Origin: UBA6623 sp965248235
GTDB lineage: Bacteria; Acidobacteriota; Terriglobia; Bryobacterales; UBA6623
Reading direction: 5' to 3'
Assembly: GCA_965248235.1 (NCBI GenBank)
Contig: CBDFIU010000005.1
Coordinates: 558,001 to 622,000, forward strand
DNA: 64,000 nt
This document shows, piece by piece, positions 20,191 through 28,960 of the stretch (its first letter is position 1; every line of letters begins with the position of its first letter). The notes beneath the pieces are model-generated. The model was not told where the DNA came from and ran no database searches. It was given only the letters and a program-made list of their open reading frames with translations. The position numbers were made by a program, and so were the translations under genes.

Positions 20191-20397
20191 CCTAGCGCAA
20201 CGCCGCGCGGCAGGCGGAGTTCTTTTTTCGGGACTCAGTCCTTGATCCCGCTGCCGCCCGCGGCGCTGCCGGCGGCGGCCGTGGATTTCGGTTTGGGGTG
20301 GATTGAAAGAAGCTGATGCGGTTCCCGAGGAGGGGACCACTCCGGAGCAGCGGGCGGGGTCGGCTTCGAAACCGGCCGCGCCCGTGCAAAAAGATTA

Positions 20398-20808
20398 GAT
20401 GGGTATTTACTTGACTCAGGTGACCACAAGATGTAGGATCGGGGAAATGGAAGATTATCCTCGGAATCTGGCCGAGTTCGAGGCGCGTTTCGCCACCGAG
20501 CAGGCCTGTCGAGAGTATCTGTGTCAACTCCGCTGGCCGGAGGGTTTTCGTTGTCCGCGATGCGGGCACGACAAAGCGTGGGCGGTGCGGACAGCGCTGC
20601 TGGAGTGCGCCGGCTGCGGGCATCAAGCTTCTCCAACGGCGGGCACAATATTTCAAGACACCCGCCAACCCCTCCAGAGTTGGTTTCGAGCCATGTGGTG
20701 GCTCACGAGCCAGAAGAACGGGGCGAGCGCGCTGGGCTTGCAGCGGGTGTTGGGCCTGGGCAGCTACAAAACGGCCTGGACTTGGTTGCATAAGCTCCGG
20801 CGCGCCAT
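20398..20808 (+). mobile_element. IS1595-family element, truncated copy (left 411 bp)
   Basis: It matches the left end of the complete copies from the inverted repeat through transposase codon 120, then identity stops abruptly at cgcgccat and unrelated sequence follows. There is no right end and no target duplication. It carries a 5' fragment of the transposase (20447-20808) that keeps the zinc ribbon but lacks the DDE domain, so it is inactive. Confidence 0.93.
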
Positions 20809-21082
20809 TCCCGATGCCGTTAGCCGGAGAGCCGCTACAGTTGGGCCTGGTCGAACGCGGCAAGGATGCCTCGAAAGGCGGAAGTCTAGACCAGCGGCGG
20901 GGTTGCACCGTCGATAAGTAGCCGCCAACCGCGCGGGCGCAACCGCTTCGCGCGGGCCTCTTCCCGGCAGGATCGGGACAAAGAGGCTGAGGAAGCCCGG
21001 CCCGCGGCGAGCGCTGGTCGCTGGTCGGCTGGATTTCCGGCCCGCGATTCCGCTAACGTTTTCAGGGTGACTTGCGCGGCCT

Positions 21083-21462
21083 CTATTCCCCCACCTTCTC
21101 ACGGGTGCGCCCGAACAACGCCTCGCGCAAGCCGTCCAGCACGAGCAAGCCTCCCAGCGCCACGCCCACACCCGCCAGCGCCGCAAGGGTAGCGCCCAGA
21201 ATCGTGCGAATTTATACGCTAAGCCTTTCGCTTCGCATCCTCGCAGCTATCATCTATTGGCAGATTCGGGGAGATCGATCGTGTTTTGAGCGAGGCATCG
21301 TTTGCTGAAAGGTCGGCGGGTGAGCACCTTGCGCACGGCCTGCTTCTCCAAGGTGCGCGTTTGCCCGTCCTTAAGTTTCAGCATGACGGAGTCGGTCGTG
21401 GCCGAGTCGAAGCGGCCCTTGACCTTCCGGCTTCCCTGGGGAGCTTCGTCCTTGTAAACACC
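21083..21462 (-). pseudogene. Remnant of a small protein gene, truncated and frameshifted
   Basis: The minus strand encodes VYKDEAPQGSRKVKG then SVMLKLKDGQTRTL and KQAVRKVLTRRPFSKR. In another frame it continues with a hydrophobic, Gly-rich segment (LGATLAALAGVGVALGG) ending at 21083. The combination of a small beta domain (SH3/LSm-like pattern) plus one membrane helix looks like small envelope proteins of Acidobacteria. The 5' part is missing at about 21462, where element-type sequence begins, so this may be a chromosomal gene cut by the element. Assignment is tentative. Confidence 0.35.
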
Positions 21463-21464
21463 CC

Positions 21465-21659
21465 CTGTTTCCCCCCACGGTCGCCGAGATCATCGAAGCC
21501 TCTCCCGGCGTCAATCTCAACGGCAACGTCGAGACCGCCTGGAAGCTGGTCGCCGATCTCAACTATCACGACGGAGCCGATGTGCTGCTTCTGGCGCTGG
21601 CCGTCGGCTGCCTGTGCCGCGAGTTGAGGGGCTGGGGCCGTCCCGGTTGGGTTTCGTAG
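21465..21659 (+). pseudogene. 5'-truncated small element gene
   Basis: An open frame with no usable start codon encodes TVAEIIEASPGVNLNGNVE, then AWKLVADLNYHDGAD and a Leu/Ala/Cys-rich segment, ending at TAG 21657-21659, 12 bases before the next gene. The composition looks genuinely coding. The missing N-terminus coincides with the inferred left edge of the element. No function recognised. Confidence 0.35.
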
Positions 21660-21671
21660 CAAGGGGGCAGC

Positions 21672-22532
21672 ATGAGCAATAAGACCGCGCTTGTCAAATA
21701 CGATGCGGCCAGACGCGCTCTCGCGGCCGCCCGGGGGGTCGATGAAGCCAAGGACATCCACGACAAGGCCGAGGCCATGCGGGTCTATGCCCGCCAGGCC
21801 AAGGACCGCCAGCTTGAGGTTGACGCCGCCGAAATCCGTATCCGGGCCGAGCGGCGCTTGGGCGAGCTGATCCGTGCTCAGAAAGAGACAATGGGCCTGG
21901 CGACAGGTGGACAACCCTACCATCCTACCGGTCCTCGAAAAGTACAGCAATATCAAGGACTTCCTACCGGTCCTCGAAAAGTACCGGTAGGAGAACCCCC
22001 TACCCTTGCCGAAGTGGGCATCAGCAAGAATCTGTCGAGCCGCGCCCAGAAGCTCGCCGCCGTGCCGGAAGACAAGTTCGAGGAGCTGGTCGGCGAATGG
22101 CGCGGGAAGTCGACCGCCAGCGACAGCCGTATCGCGGTAAGTCTGACGCCGCAAGAGTCCGCCAACCAAGCGGCGCGAAACGGCAAGACCGGCTCAGCCA
22201 GTTCCAACAAAACAAAGACCTTACCACCGGCTTCCGCCGCCAAGCTCCAGGCCAAGGTAGAGCAACTGGAGAACGCGTTGACCGCCGCCAGGATGGAGAT
22301 CGAGGAGAAGGCGGCGAAGATCGACGAGCTCGAGGAGCGGATCGCCTTCATCCAGGCCGAATCCTCCCCCGTCGCCGCCGTGCGCGAGGAGAAGTTCAAC
22401 AACTACCGCGCTCACATCCGAACCCTCAAAGGATCGGTGGGTCAGTGGCAGACCAAGTTCCAGGAATCGAATGCCGAAAACAGGTTTCTGCGGAAGCGCC
22501 TGCGGGCCTTGGGGGAGAACATCCGGCCATGA
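21672..22532 (+). CDS. Element-encoded coiled-coil protein of unknown function
   Basis: A 286-residue protein, ATG 21672 with an upstream purine-rich site (aaggggg). The N-terminal half is helical and resembles phage/element proteins that begin with MSNKTALVKYDAARRAL and contain RAERRLGELI and AEVGISKNLSSRAQKLAAVP. The C-terminal half (about 190-275) is a strong coiled coil (KLQAKVEQLENAL, EEKAAKIDELEERI). A 22-bp block is repeated in frame at 21924-21945 and 21963-21984, giving two PTGPRKV units 13 residues apart. Its stop overlaps the helicase start (ATGA), so the two are translationally coupled. Possibly a DNA-binding or replication accessory protein; unproven. Confidence 0.75.
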   Translation: MSNKTALVKYDAARRALAAARGVDEAKDIHDKAEAMRVYARQAKDRQLEVDAAEIRIRAERRLGELIRAQKETMGLATGGQPYHPTGPRKVQQYQGLPTGPRKVPVGEPPTLAEVGISKNLSSRAQKLAAVPEDKFEELVGEWRGKSTASDSRIAVSLTPQESANQAARNGKTGSASSNKTKTLPPASAAKLQAKVEQLENALTAARMEIEEKAAKIDELEERIAFIQAESSPVAAVREEKFNNYRAHIRTLKGSVGQWQTKFQESNAENRFLRKRLRALGENIRP

Positions 22533-24480
22533 TTCCGCCGCTCAGGGACTATCAGTCCGCGTCGATCGAGTTATTGCGCGAAGGCATACGCGACGGCCAT
22601 CCGCGGCAGATCCTCTGTGCCCCAACCGGATCGGGAAAGACGCTTGTGGGCGCTTATCTGATCGCCGAGGCGGCGGCCAAGGGATCGAAGGCAGCCTTCG
22701 TCTGCGACCGCGTGGCGCTGGTCAACCAGACTTCGAAGGTGTTCACCGAATTCGGGATTCCCCACGGCGTGGCGCAGGGTCAAAACACATTCGGGCGCTC
22801 TCTGCCGGTTCAGGTCTGCTCGGCCCAGACGATCGAGGCGCGGGGCTTTTGGCCCGATCTCGATCTGGTCATCGTCGATGAAGCCCACACCCAGCGCAAG
22901 GCCACCCTGAAGTTCATCAAGGCCATCGGGAAGCCCGTGATCGGACTTACCGCCACTCCTTCAGCCGGGGGCTGGGAGCAACGTACTCCCGAGTGGTGAA
23001 CGTCACCACCACCGACAAGTTGATTGCCGATAAGTGGCTGGCGCCATTGAAGGTCTACGCGGCGCAGGAAATCGATATGAAGGGTGCGAAGACCAACGGC
23101 GGCGAGTGGCTGGCGTCGGAAGTCGAGCGGCGCGGCGTCAGGATCGTCGGGGATATCGTCGCTGAGTGGGGGGCGAAGACCGGCAAGCACTTCGGCAAGC
23201 CCGTGAAGACGATCGTGTTCTCGGCCACGGTGGATCACGGCGAGGAGCTGTGCCGCGCTTTCCAGGAAGCGGGCCACGACTTCCGGCAAGTCTCCTACAA
23301 GGACGGCAACGATGAGTCGAGAGCCAGGTTGATCGAAGCGTTCCGGCGCGGGGAGGTGATGGGGCTGGTCTCGTGCGAGGCCTTGGCGAAGGGCTTCGAT
23401 GTGCCGGACATTCTCTGTTTAGCAGAAGGCAGTCGGGTCCTGACCGAGAAGCGCGGTTTAGTCCCCATCGAGAAAATAAGTAAGTGCGACAGACTGTGGG
23501 ACGGGGTCGAGTGGGTTTCCCATGGTGGAGCAGTCTGCAGGGGAGAGCAGAATGTCATCGAATACGAAGGTCTCGCAGCAACGCCAGGTCATCTCGTCAA
23601 AACGGCGGAGCAGATATGGACCCCCTTTGGGGACGCCGCCACCCAACAAATCCCCATCGTTCAGACCGGAATTAGTGGGATTGCAATACCGGAATGTGCG
23701 GGTTTGTTCTCCAGGGGTCGAAATCATCGAGCGGTATCACAGACATTCAGACAAGCCAAAAGGCGTGTATGGGACATTCTCGACGCCGGACCCAGAAATC
23801 GCTTCACTTGTGAAGGACTCCTAGTCCACAACTGCGGGATCGCGGCGCGGCCCTACCGCCGATCGCTCGCTTCCCACATCCAGCAGATCGGCCGCGTGAT
23901 GCGCTCGGCGCCGGACAAGGAGTTCGCCCTGTGGCTCGATCACGCGGGCAACTACCTGGGTTTTCTGGAAGAGACCCTGGATTTTTTCGCGCAAGGGGTC
24001 AACGAGCTCGACGACGGCGAGCGGGGCCGCGTGGTGCGTAAGCGGTTCAGCAACGGTGAAGCGCCGAAGTGCCGGCGCTGCGGCTACGTATGGGGCGAGG
24101 GAGAGGAAGCGAATCTGTGTCCGGCGTGCGGGCTGGAGCGCGGGCGGAACCGCTCGCGGGTAGCGGCGGCCCCGGGCCGCATGGAGCAGGTCGAGGGAGC
24201 GGCGGGACATAGCCGGGATTGGGCTACGGACCGGCGGTTCGTCTGGGATCACATTCAAAGAATCGCGGTCGAGAGGAAACCGGCCAATCCCGGCGCCGCC
24301 CGCAAGTTCGCCCTGGCGCAATACCACAACTGGTTCGGTGAGTGGCCGCTAGGAGACTTCTACTTCATGAGGGGTCCGGTGGATTCGCGCGTGGAGCGGC
24401 GTGTCATGCAGCAGCTCAACAAGTGGCGCAGGCAGCAGTACGCCATCCAGAAATCGATCGGGCCGAGGAACACGGCATGA
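22529..24480 (+). CDS. DEAH/DEAD superfamily 2 helicase interrupted by an intein, one-base frameshift
   Basis: A phage-type SF2 helicase. Motif I APTGSGKT, motif II VDEAH and motif III LTATP lie in the first part. The frame breaks at about 22961: adding one T gives TATPFSRGLGATYSRVV, the expected continuation, and the protein then runs to 24480. Motif VI is HIQQIGRVMR, followed by a zinc ribbon (CRRCG and CPACG) and a C-terminal tail. Between GFDVPDIL and CGIAARPYRRS lies a 139-residue mini-intein (23416-23832). The precursor would be about 650 residues and the spliced product about 511. It probably unwinds element DNA during replication with the primase-like gene that overlaps it by four bases. 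Confidence 0.85.
23416..23832 (+). other. Mini-intein (Hint-type protein-splicing element)
   Basis: 139 codons within the helicase, beginning with Cys1 (CLAEGSRVLTEKRGL, block A) and ending in the C-terminal LLVHN with Asn as last residue, followed by Cys+1 of the extein. Block B is visible as TPGHLVKT, with the Thr-x-x-His pattern, and block F as VWDILDAGPRNRFTCEG. Removing it joins DVPDIL to CGIAARPYRRS, a normal helicase sequence just before motif VI. At this size there is no room for a homing endonuclease, so it is a splicing-only mini-intein. All nucleophile and Asn residues needed for autocatalytic splicing are present. Confidence 0.9.
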
Positions 24481-25394
24481 GGCAGCCGACGAGGGAAGAG
24501 GTAGCCGGGGCCCTGTCGTGGATCTCGCCTGATGACCGCGACGTCTGGGTGCGGATGGCGATGGCCTGCCGCTCGGCTCTCGGGGACGATGGCTGGGCGT
24601 TGTGGGATGAGTGGTCCGAGGGATCGGAGAACTACCGGCCTCGGGATGCCCTTGCGGTCTGGCGCTCGGTCAGGCCCGCCGGCGGCATTACCGCGGGCAG
24701 TCTGTTCGCACTGGCCCGGCAAAACGGATGGCGCCCGAACGCCACCGGGCAATTCCGGCCGCGTTCCACGCGCCCGCACCGGCCACCGCCAGTCTCGGCT
24801 GGGCCTTCGCCCGAGCAGGCGGCGGAGAAGGCCGGAAACCTGATAGCCAGAGCGAAGCTCGACGTGCATCCCTATCTGGCACGGAAGGGATTCCCTGAGA
24901 GGAAAATGCTGGTACTCGGCGAGGCCCTGCTGGTTCCCATGCGGCCGATCGGCGGCTACGAGCGGATTGCCGGCCTGCAAATGATCCGGCCCGACGGCGG
25001 GAAGCTGTTTCTCAAGGGCGGCAGGGCCTCGGGCTGCGTCTATCATCTGGGCTTGGGCAGCAGCGAGCAGTGGTGGTGCGAGGGACTGGCGACGGGCCTC
25101 TCGGTCCTAGCCGCCCTCAAGCTGCTTTGCCGGCGGGCGCGGGTAACGGTCTGCTTCTCGGCTTCGAATCTCGCCCGGGCGGCGCGCCGCGGCATCGTGA
25201 TCGCCGACCACGACGAAAAGAGCGGAGCCGGGGAAAAGGCGGCGCGGGCCACGGGGCTTGACTGGTGGATGCCGCCCGAACCGGGTGACGCCAACGATTT
25301 CCATCAGGCCTGCGGGGTGCGGGCGCTGGCGGACGAGCTGCGGCGGATGCTTGTCGGTCCTGCGTCGGTGATTGGGGAGGATGAGGCCGCGTGA
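24477..25394 (+). CDS. Primase-like protein with PriCT-type and Toprim domains
   Basis: A 305-residue protein started at ATG 24477, overlapping the helicase stop. The N-terminal 75 residues resemble PriCT_2 domains of phage/plasmid primases (EVAGALSWISPDDRDVWVRM; WDEWSEGSENYRPRDAL; SLFALARQNGW). The middle and C-terminus resemble a Toprim-like fold: an Ile-Ala-Gly-Leu-Gln segment (GYERIAGLQMIRPDG), WWCEGLATGLSVLAAL carrying the Toprim-type Glu, and VIADHDEKSGAGEKAA with the DxD-type acidic pair. It likely synthesises primers or regulates replication of the element. A separate polymerase domain is not evident, so catalytic activity is unproven. Confidence 0.75.
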   Translation: MRQPTREEVAGALSWISPDDRDVWVRMAMACRSALGDDGWALWDEWSEGSENYRPRDALAVWRSVRPAGGITAGSLFALARQNGWRPNATGQFRPRSTRPHRPPPVSAGPSPEQAAEKAGNLIARAKLDVHPYLARKGFPERKMLVLGEALLVPMRPIGGYERIAGLQMIRPDGGKLFLKGGRASGCVYHLGLGSSEQWWCEGLATGLSVLAALKLLCRRARVTVCFSASNLARAARRGIVIADHDEKSGAGEKAARATGLDWWMPPEPGDANDFHQACGVRALADELRRMLVGPASVIGEDEAA

Positions 25395-25648
25395 AGATCG
25401 ATGAAGCCATCCGCGAAACCGTTCAGTCGGCCATCACCGATTCCCTGAAGAGCGTGATGGTCGAAAAGCGGCTCTACAGCCTCACGGAAGCGGCCCGATA
25501 TCTTGGCCGCTCCAAGGAAGCGATCGGCCGGATGGTGCGCCAGGGCCATGTGCAAGTCAGTTCGCACGACAGCAAGATTCTCATCGACGTGCTTGAACTG
25601 GACCGTTATTGCGAGCGTGTGAAGCACCATCACGAGGCGGTGGCGTAG
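25391..25648 (+). CDS. Small helix-turn-helix (excisionase/MerR-like) protein
   Basis: 85 residues from a GTG start (25391) that overlaps the preceding stop (GTGA). A MerR-type winged-helix is visible: RLYSLTEAARYLGRSKEAIGR, then MVRQGHVQVSSHDSKILIDV. Size, fold and position directly before the recombinase gene fit a recombination directionality factor (Xis) controlling excision. A repressor role is the alternative. Confidence 0.7.
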   Translation: MKIDEAIRETVQSAITDSLKSVMVEKRLYSLTEAARYLGRSKEAIGRMVRQGHVQVSSHDSKILIDVLELDRYCERVKHHHEAVA

Positions 25649-25649
25649 A

Positions 25650-26722
25650 ATGGCCCCCATGGCATACGGCAACGGAACCATCGAACGGCGCGGCAACAAC
25701 CGCTGGCGCATCACCTGGTACGCGGCGGGGAAACGGAGGCGCAAGACGGTACGGGGCACAATCACCGAGGCCCGCCGGGAGCTCAGGCAAAGAGTCGCGG
25801 AAGTGGACCAGGGTGGCATCATCGACCATCGTAAGGTCTTGGTGTCGGAACTGTTGGACGATCTGTTGGACGACTATCGCAGCAAAGGCCAAGATGTGAA
25901 GACATGCAAGCAGCGGATCAGAAACCTGCGGCCGTTCTTTGGCAACCTTTTTGCCTGCCGGGTCGGCACGGATACCCTGCGTGCTTTCGTGCGGAAACGC
26001 AAGGCCCAGGGCGTCAAGGACAGCACGATCAACCGCGACATTGCCGCCCTTAAACGCGCATTCTCGCTGGGCCATGAGCACAGCCCCAGGAAGGTTGTCC
26101 GCATTCCCCGCCTGCCCATGGCCGGGCCGGAGTCGAAGCCGCGCGAGAACTTCTTCACCCATGAAGAATTCTTGCGGGTGAGGTCGGAACTGCCGGCGGA
26201 GGTCGCGCAACTCGTCACGTTCCTCTATTACACGGGTTGCCGCAAGGGCGAAGCCCAAGGGTTACAGTGGAAGAGCGTTACTCTAGCCGAAGGAAAACTT
26301 CGCCTGACGGAGACGAAAAACGTTCGCGTGTCATACCTTTAAACAAGGAGCTTCGCGGTCTCCTCGATTCACTGCGGATGGAGCGCGACGAGCTATGGCC
26401 GGAATCGCCCTGGGTGTTTTCGCGGCGCGGCGTGCCGATCAAGGATTTTAGAACAGCTTGGCGGAACGCTTGTAAAGCGGCGGCCGTTCCTGGCCGCCTG
26501 GTCCACGACTTACGGCGCACCGGCGCCCGCAATCTCATACGCTCGGGGGTGCCTGAGCACACTGTCATGGAGATTGGCGGCTGGCGAACCCGCAGCATGC
26601 TCTATCGTTACGACGTGGTTGATGTAACGGACCTCCGCCATGCCATGGACGCCTTGGACCGCTACCTGGGGAGCCTTGGGGAAGGCGTTCGAAATGAGAC
26701 TGGCTCGGAGGTGGTGAATTGA
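25650..26722 (+). CDS. int: Tyrosine recombinase (integrase), one-base frameshift
   Basis: An element integrase. Start at ATG 25650 or 25659 (MAYGNGTIERRG). An N-terminal arm-type/AP2-like segment is followed by the SAM-like core-binding domain and the catalytic domain. Catalytic residues are visible: first Arg in TGCRKGEAQGL, HDLRRTGARNL (His and second Arg), GGWRTRSMLYRY (Trp/His position and nucleophile Tyr). The frame breaks at the A-run 26316-26320; one extra A restores LTETK to RSRVIPLNKEL and a 357-residue protein. It sits beside tRNA-Leu, its presumed target. If the frameshift is real, the element is immobile; I consider an assembly indel more likely. Confidence 0.88.
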
Positions 26723-26791
26723 ACCGCCCCAAAACCGCCCCAAAAACTCGGGTGAGAACCGAAGGACTATGCCGTAAGTTATTGAAAACAA

Positions 26792-26879
26792 TGGTGCCCG
26801 GGGTGGGAGTCGAACCCACACGGTGCATAGCACCAAAGGATTTTAAGTCCTTTGCGTCTACCAATTTCGCCACCCGGGC
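26792..26879 (-). tRNA. tRNA-Leu (anticodon UAA), CCA encoded
   Basis: The minus strand folds into an 88-nt class II tRNA: acceptor GCCCGGG paired with CCCGGGC, anticodon loop CTTAAAA giving UAA, a long variable arm, T-loop GGTTCGACTCC, and an encoded 3' CCA at 26792-26794. The integrase gene ends 70 bases from the 3' end, so it is the likely integration target. Confidence 0.95.
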
Positions 26880-27073
26880 TCGTTGAACGTTCGCCCGAAG
26901 GATCCGGGCAACAGACGTGGCGGGCAACCGCTGGGAGTTCTCAACTCTTCCACAGCCATCCGTCTCATGAAATTGTACCGCCCGGAGGGGTGCGAAGCTA
27001 TTTTATCTTGGCGGTATTTCGAGTCGCAACGCGTCCGCGGGCGAGTGACACGGGCGCCCGGCAGCCCCTCAGG

Positions 27074-28087
27074 TTACTCGTCATCGGCTTGTGCAAGCGC
27101 GATTTCAATCCATTCGCCGGCGCCGGGGACAGCGGCGCTGAACTCATCGTACATGGCCTGCCCGCCCTTTTGGAAGGCTTCCGTGTCGGCTTGGTTGATT
27201 TTCATGCCGGCGGCTTCGAGCCGGGCCAGCAGATCAATATCCATCTGTTCGCCGGTGCGGTGGACGAATTCCCGCATCTCGCGGGCGACGGTTTCGAGGT
27301 CCGCCCGGATGTCGGGCGGTAGGCGCTGCCAGCGCTTGGCGCCGGTGACGAGATAGGAGGGCGTGTAGACGTGGCCGGTGAGCGAGAGGTGAGTCTGCAC
27401 CTCTTGGAACTTCGAGCCCCAAACTTGCGCCAGGGGATTCTCTTGACCGTCCATGACGCCGGTCTGTAGCGCCACGAAAACTTCGCTCAGCGGCATCGGC
27501 GTCGGGTTCGCGCCAAAGGTCTGGAACAGCTTGATGCGCCAGCGTCCGCGGGGGGTGCGCAGCTTGATGCCGCTTAAGTCTTCGGGCGTGAAGATCGGCC
27601 GTTCGTTGTTTGTCACATGGCGAAAACCGTTTTCCCATAACGCCAGGATCTTGTAGCCTTTTTCCTCGGCGGCGGGGGCGAGGTGGGGCCAAAAGACAGC
27701 TTTCTCGATGCGCTTGACGTGTTCGCGGTCGCGTATCAGATAGGGCATCTCAAAGAGCCCGAAGGCGTCGACCATCGAGGACATGATCGTCGAAGGCAAC
27801 GAGAAATCGACGGTGCCGAGTTTCAATTTTTGTAATAGGGTCTCGTCGTTTCCCAATTGGCTGGAGCCGAAGACCAGCAGCTCGGCGCGGCCCGCAAGCC
27901 GTTCATTTGCGCGGCGGGCGAATTCGTCGGCGCAGGCGGTGACCAGCGAATCGGGACCGGCCACGTGTCCTAACTTGAGCTGAATCACGCGGTCGCTTTC
28001 GCCGCCATCTCCGCAAGCGGTGAGTGCGGCAAGGGCCGTCAGCAAGACCGCCGCCCGAATCGAGGAGCAAAAGCTGTCAAAGCGCAT
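27074..28087 (-). CDS. TRAP transporter solute-binding lipoprotein (DctP family)
   Basis: A 337-residue periplasmic substrate-binding protein. The signal peptide ends in a lipobox (LTAC, Cys25), so it should be lipid-anchored. Family features: LKLGHV near the N-terminus, FGSSQLGNDETLLQKLKLG, and the conserved carboxylate-binding region GIKLRTPRGRW with PMPLSEVFVALQTGVMDGQENP. It would capture a carboxylate-type ligand for a sodium-driven TRAP permease. No DctQ or DctM membrane gene is adjacent in the window, so it is an orphan or its partner lies elsewhere. Substrate unknown. Confidence 0.92.
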   Translation of the reverse strand: MRFDSFCSSIRAAVLLTALAALTACGDGGESDRVIQLKLGHVAGPDSLVTACADEFARRANERLAGRAELLVFGSSQLGNDETLLQKLKLGTVDFSLPSTIMSSMVDAFGLFEMPYLIRDREHVKRIEKAVFWPHLAPAAEEKGYKILALWENGFRHVTNNERPIFTPEDLSGIKLRTPRGRWRIKLFQTFGANPTPMPLSEVFVALQTGVMDGQENPLAQVWGSKFQEVQTHLSLTGHVYTPSYLVTGAKRWQRLPPDIRADLETVAREMREFVHRTGEQMDIDLLARLEAAGMKINQADTEAFQKGGQAMYDEFSAAVPGAGEWIEIALAQADDE

Positions 28088-28242
28088 ATTGTGTTGTTCC
28101 TATTCGGCCGGGCGCGATCGAGTGGGACCGAGCGTGACCGCATACCATGATCTCACGCGGGATCGGTCGCAAGGTCTCGGCATGATATGATTCTTTGCGA
28201 CGGGGCGGGGCCTTACGAAAGGAGTCCGCCTGGGAGAAAGCC

Positions 28243-28689
28243 ATGGAAATCAAACGCGTTTCGCCCGACGAGGCGAAGGAACTTCTTGACAGCGACGCGG
28301 ACACCGTCTATCTCGATGTGCGGACCGTTCCTGAATTCGATGCCGGACACGTCCCCGGCGCGAAGAACATCCCCGTGTTGGACCGTGACCCCTATGGTCG
28401 CATGGCGCCGGTCCCGCGCTTCGCGGAAATCGTCGAGGCCAATTTCGGTAAGGACGTCAGGTGCATCACGGGCTGCCAAAAAGGCGCGCGGTCAATGATG
28501 GCGGCGGAGATCCTCGTCGCGGTGGGTTTTACCAGCGTGGTCGACATGCGCGGGGGATGGGGCGGCGAGATGGATATGAGCGGCCGCACGGTCTACCCCG
28601 GCTGGGTGGCCCGAGGCCTGCCAGCGACCGTGGAAAGCGAACCGCAAGACCAATTTGAGACTCTCGCCGGGGCCGATCAGGGCGACTGA
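28243..28689 (+). CDS. Rhodanese-like sulfurtransferase
   Basis: 148 residues from ATG 28243, preceded by a good ribosome site (gggagaaag). A single rhodanese domain: VYLDVRTVPEFDAGHVPGA (substrate-entry motif) and the active-site loop CQKGARSMMAAEIL with the persulfide-forming Cys; a second Cys lies five residues before it. The C-terminal GGWGGEMD and PGWVARGLP are typical of one-domain rhodaneses. It transfers sulfane sulfur, probably in the cytoplasm since there is no signal. It is divergent from the DctP gene with about 150 bases between. Confidence 0.93.
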   Translation: MEIKRVSPDEAKELLDSDADTVYLDVRTVPEFDAGHVPGAKNIPVLDRDPYGRMAPVPRFAEIVEANFGKDVRCITGCQKGARSMMAAEILVAVGFTSVVDMRGGWGGEMDMSGRTVYPGWVARGLPATVESEPQDQFETLAGADQGD

Positions 28690-28837
28690 AGACCGATTGG
28701 GCGCTTCGCACGACTAACTCGCCGGCGACGCGAGCAGCTGTCCTCATCACGCGGGCGAGCAAATCGGCCCCGACATCCTCATAGACGTAGGGCAGTAACA
28801 TGAGCGCGCCGAGAAATCTTCGTAAGAATCGGAGCAT
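28529..28837 (-). CDS. Possible small membrane-associated protein
   Basis: An ATG at 28837 has a strong ribosome site (ggagga, 28841-28846 on the complement). It encodes MLRFLRRFLGALMLLPYV, a short basic-hydrophobic anchor, and then about 85 residues. The 3' half lies antisense to the rhodanese gene, where the sequence looks like a shadow, so either the true stop is earlier (frameshift) or the frame is spurious. The good ribosome site is the only strong argument. Confidence 0.3.
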   Translation of the reverse strand: MLRFLRRFLGALMLLPYVYEDVGADLLARVMRTAARVAGELVVRSAQSVFSRPDRPRRESQIGLAVRFPRSLAGLGPPSRGRPCGRSYPSRRPIPRACRPRW

Positions 28838-28960
28838 GTTTCCTCCTTTTCGCATGCCTTAGCGCACACTCGGGCAACCCTCCGACCCCGCGCCTCTGCT
28901 CTCCCAAGATCATCAATGCATCTCGAAGGCCAAAATGCCGCGACATCAACACAGGAGAGG

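Larger units (their letters stand above)
20809..21671. other. Scarred junction between IS remnant and integrative element
   Basis: This region holds no intact gene. It contains a broken minus-strand gene (about 21083-21462) and a 5'-truncated plus-strand reading frame (about 21465-21659). I searched by eye for a copy of the tRNA-Leu 3' end that would mark the distal attachment site and found none. Confidence 0.5.
21463..26791 (+). mobile_element. Integrative element remnant at tRNA-Leu
   Basis: Five same-strand genes, three of them joined by overlapping stop/start codons (22529, 24477, 25391), encode a coiled-coil protein, a DEAH helicase with intein, a primase-like protein, an excisionase-like protein and a tyrosine recombinase. 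The recombinase gene ends 70 bases from the 3' end of tRNA-Leu(UAA), the usual arrangement for elements that integrate into tRNA 3' ends. No capsid, terminase, portal or conjugation gene is present, so it resembles the replication-integration module of a phage satellite or decayed prophage. The left boundary is inferred from the broken gene at about 21462; no direct-repeat attachment site was found. Confidence 0.6.

Noticed and set aside
21924..21984. CRISPR-like array
   Set aside because: Only two units, in frame within a coding region, no leader and no cas genes anywhere in the window.
21378..22169. 263-codon minus-strand frame across the element's left side
   Set aside because: It runs antisense through the coiled-coil gene, which has a ribosome site, coupling to the helicase and family-like sequence.
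26237..26722. Separate second recombinase gene
   Set aside because: It is the C-terminal half of the same integrase after one missing base; catalytic residues are split between the two frames and complementary.
26740..26791. Attachment-site core between integrase and tRNA
   Set aside because: I looked for a direct repeat of the tRNA 3' end near 20400-21700 and saw none, so no att site is called.
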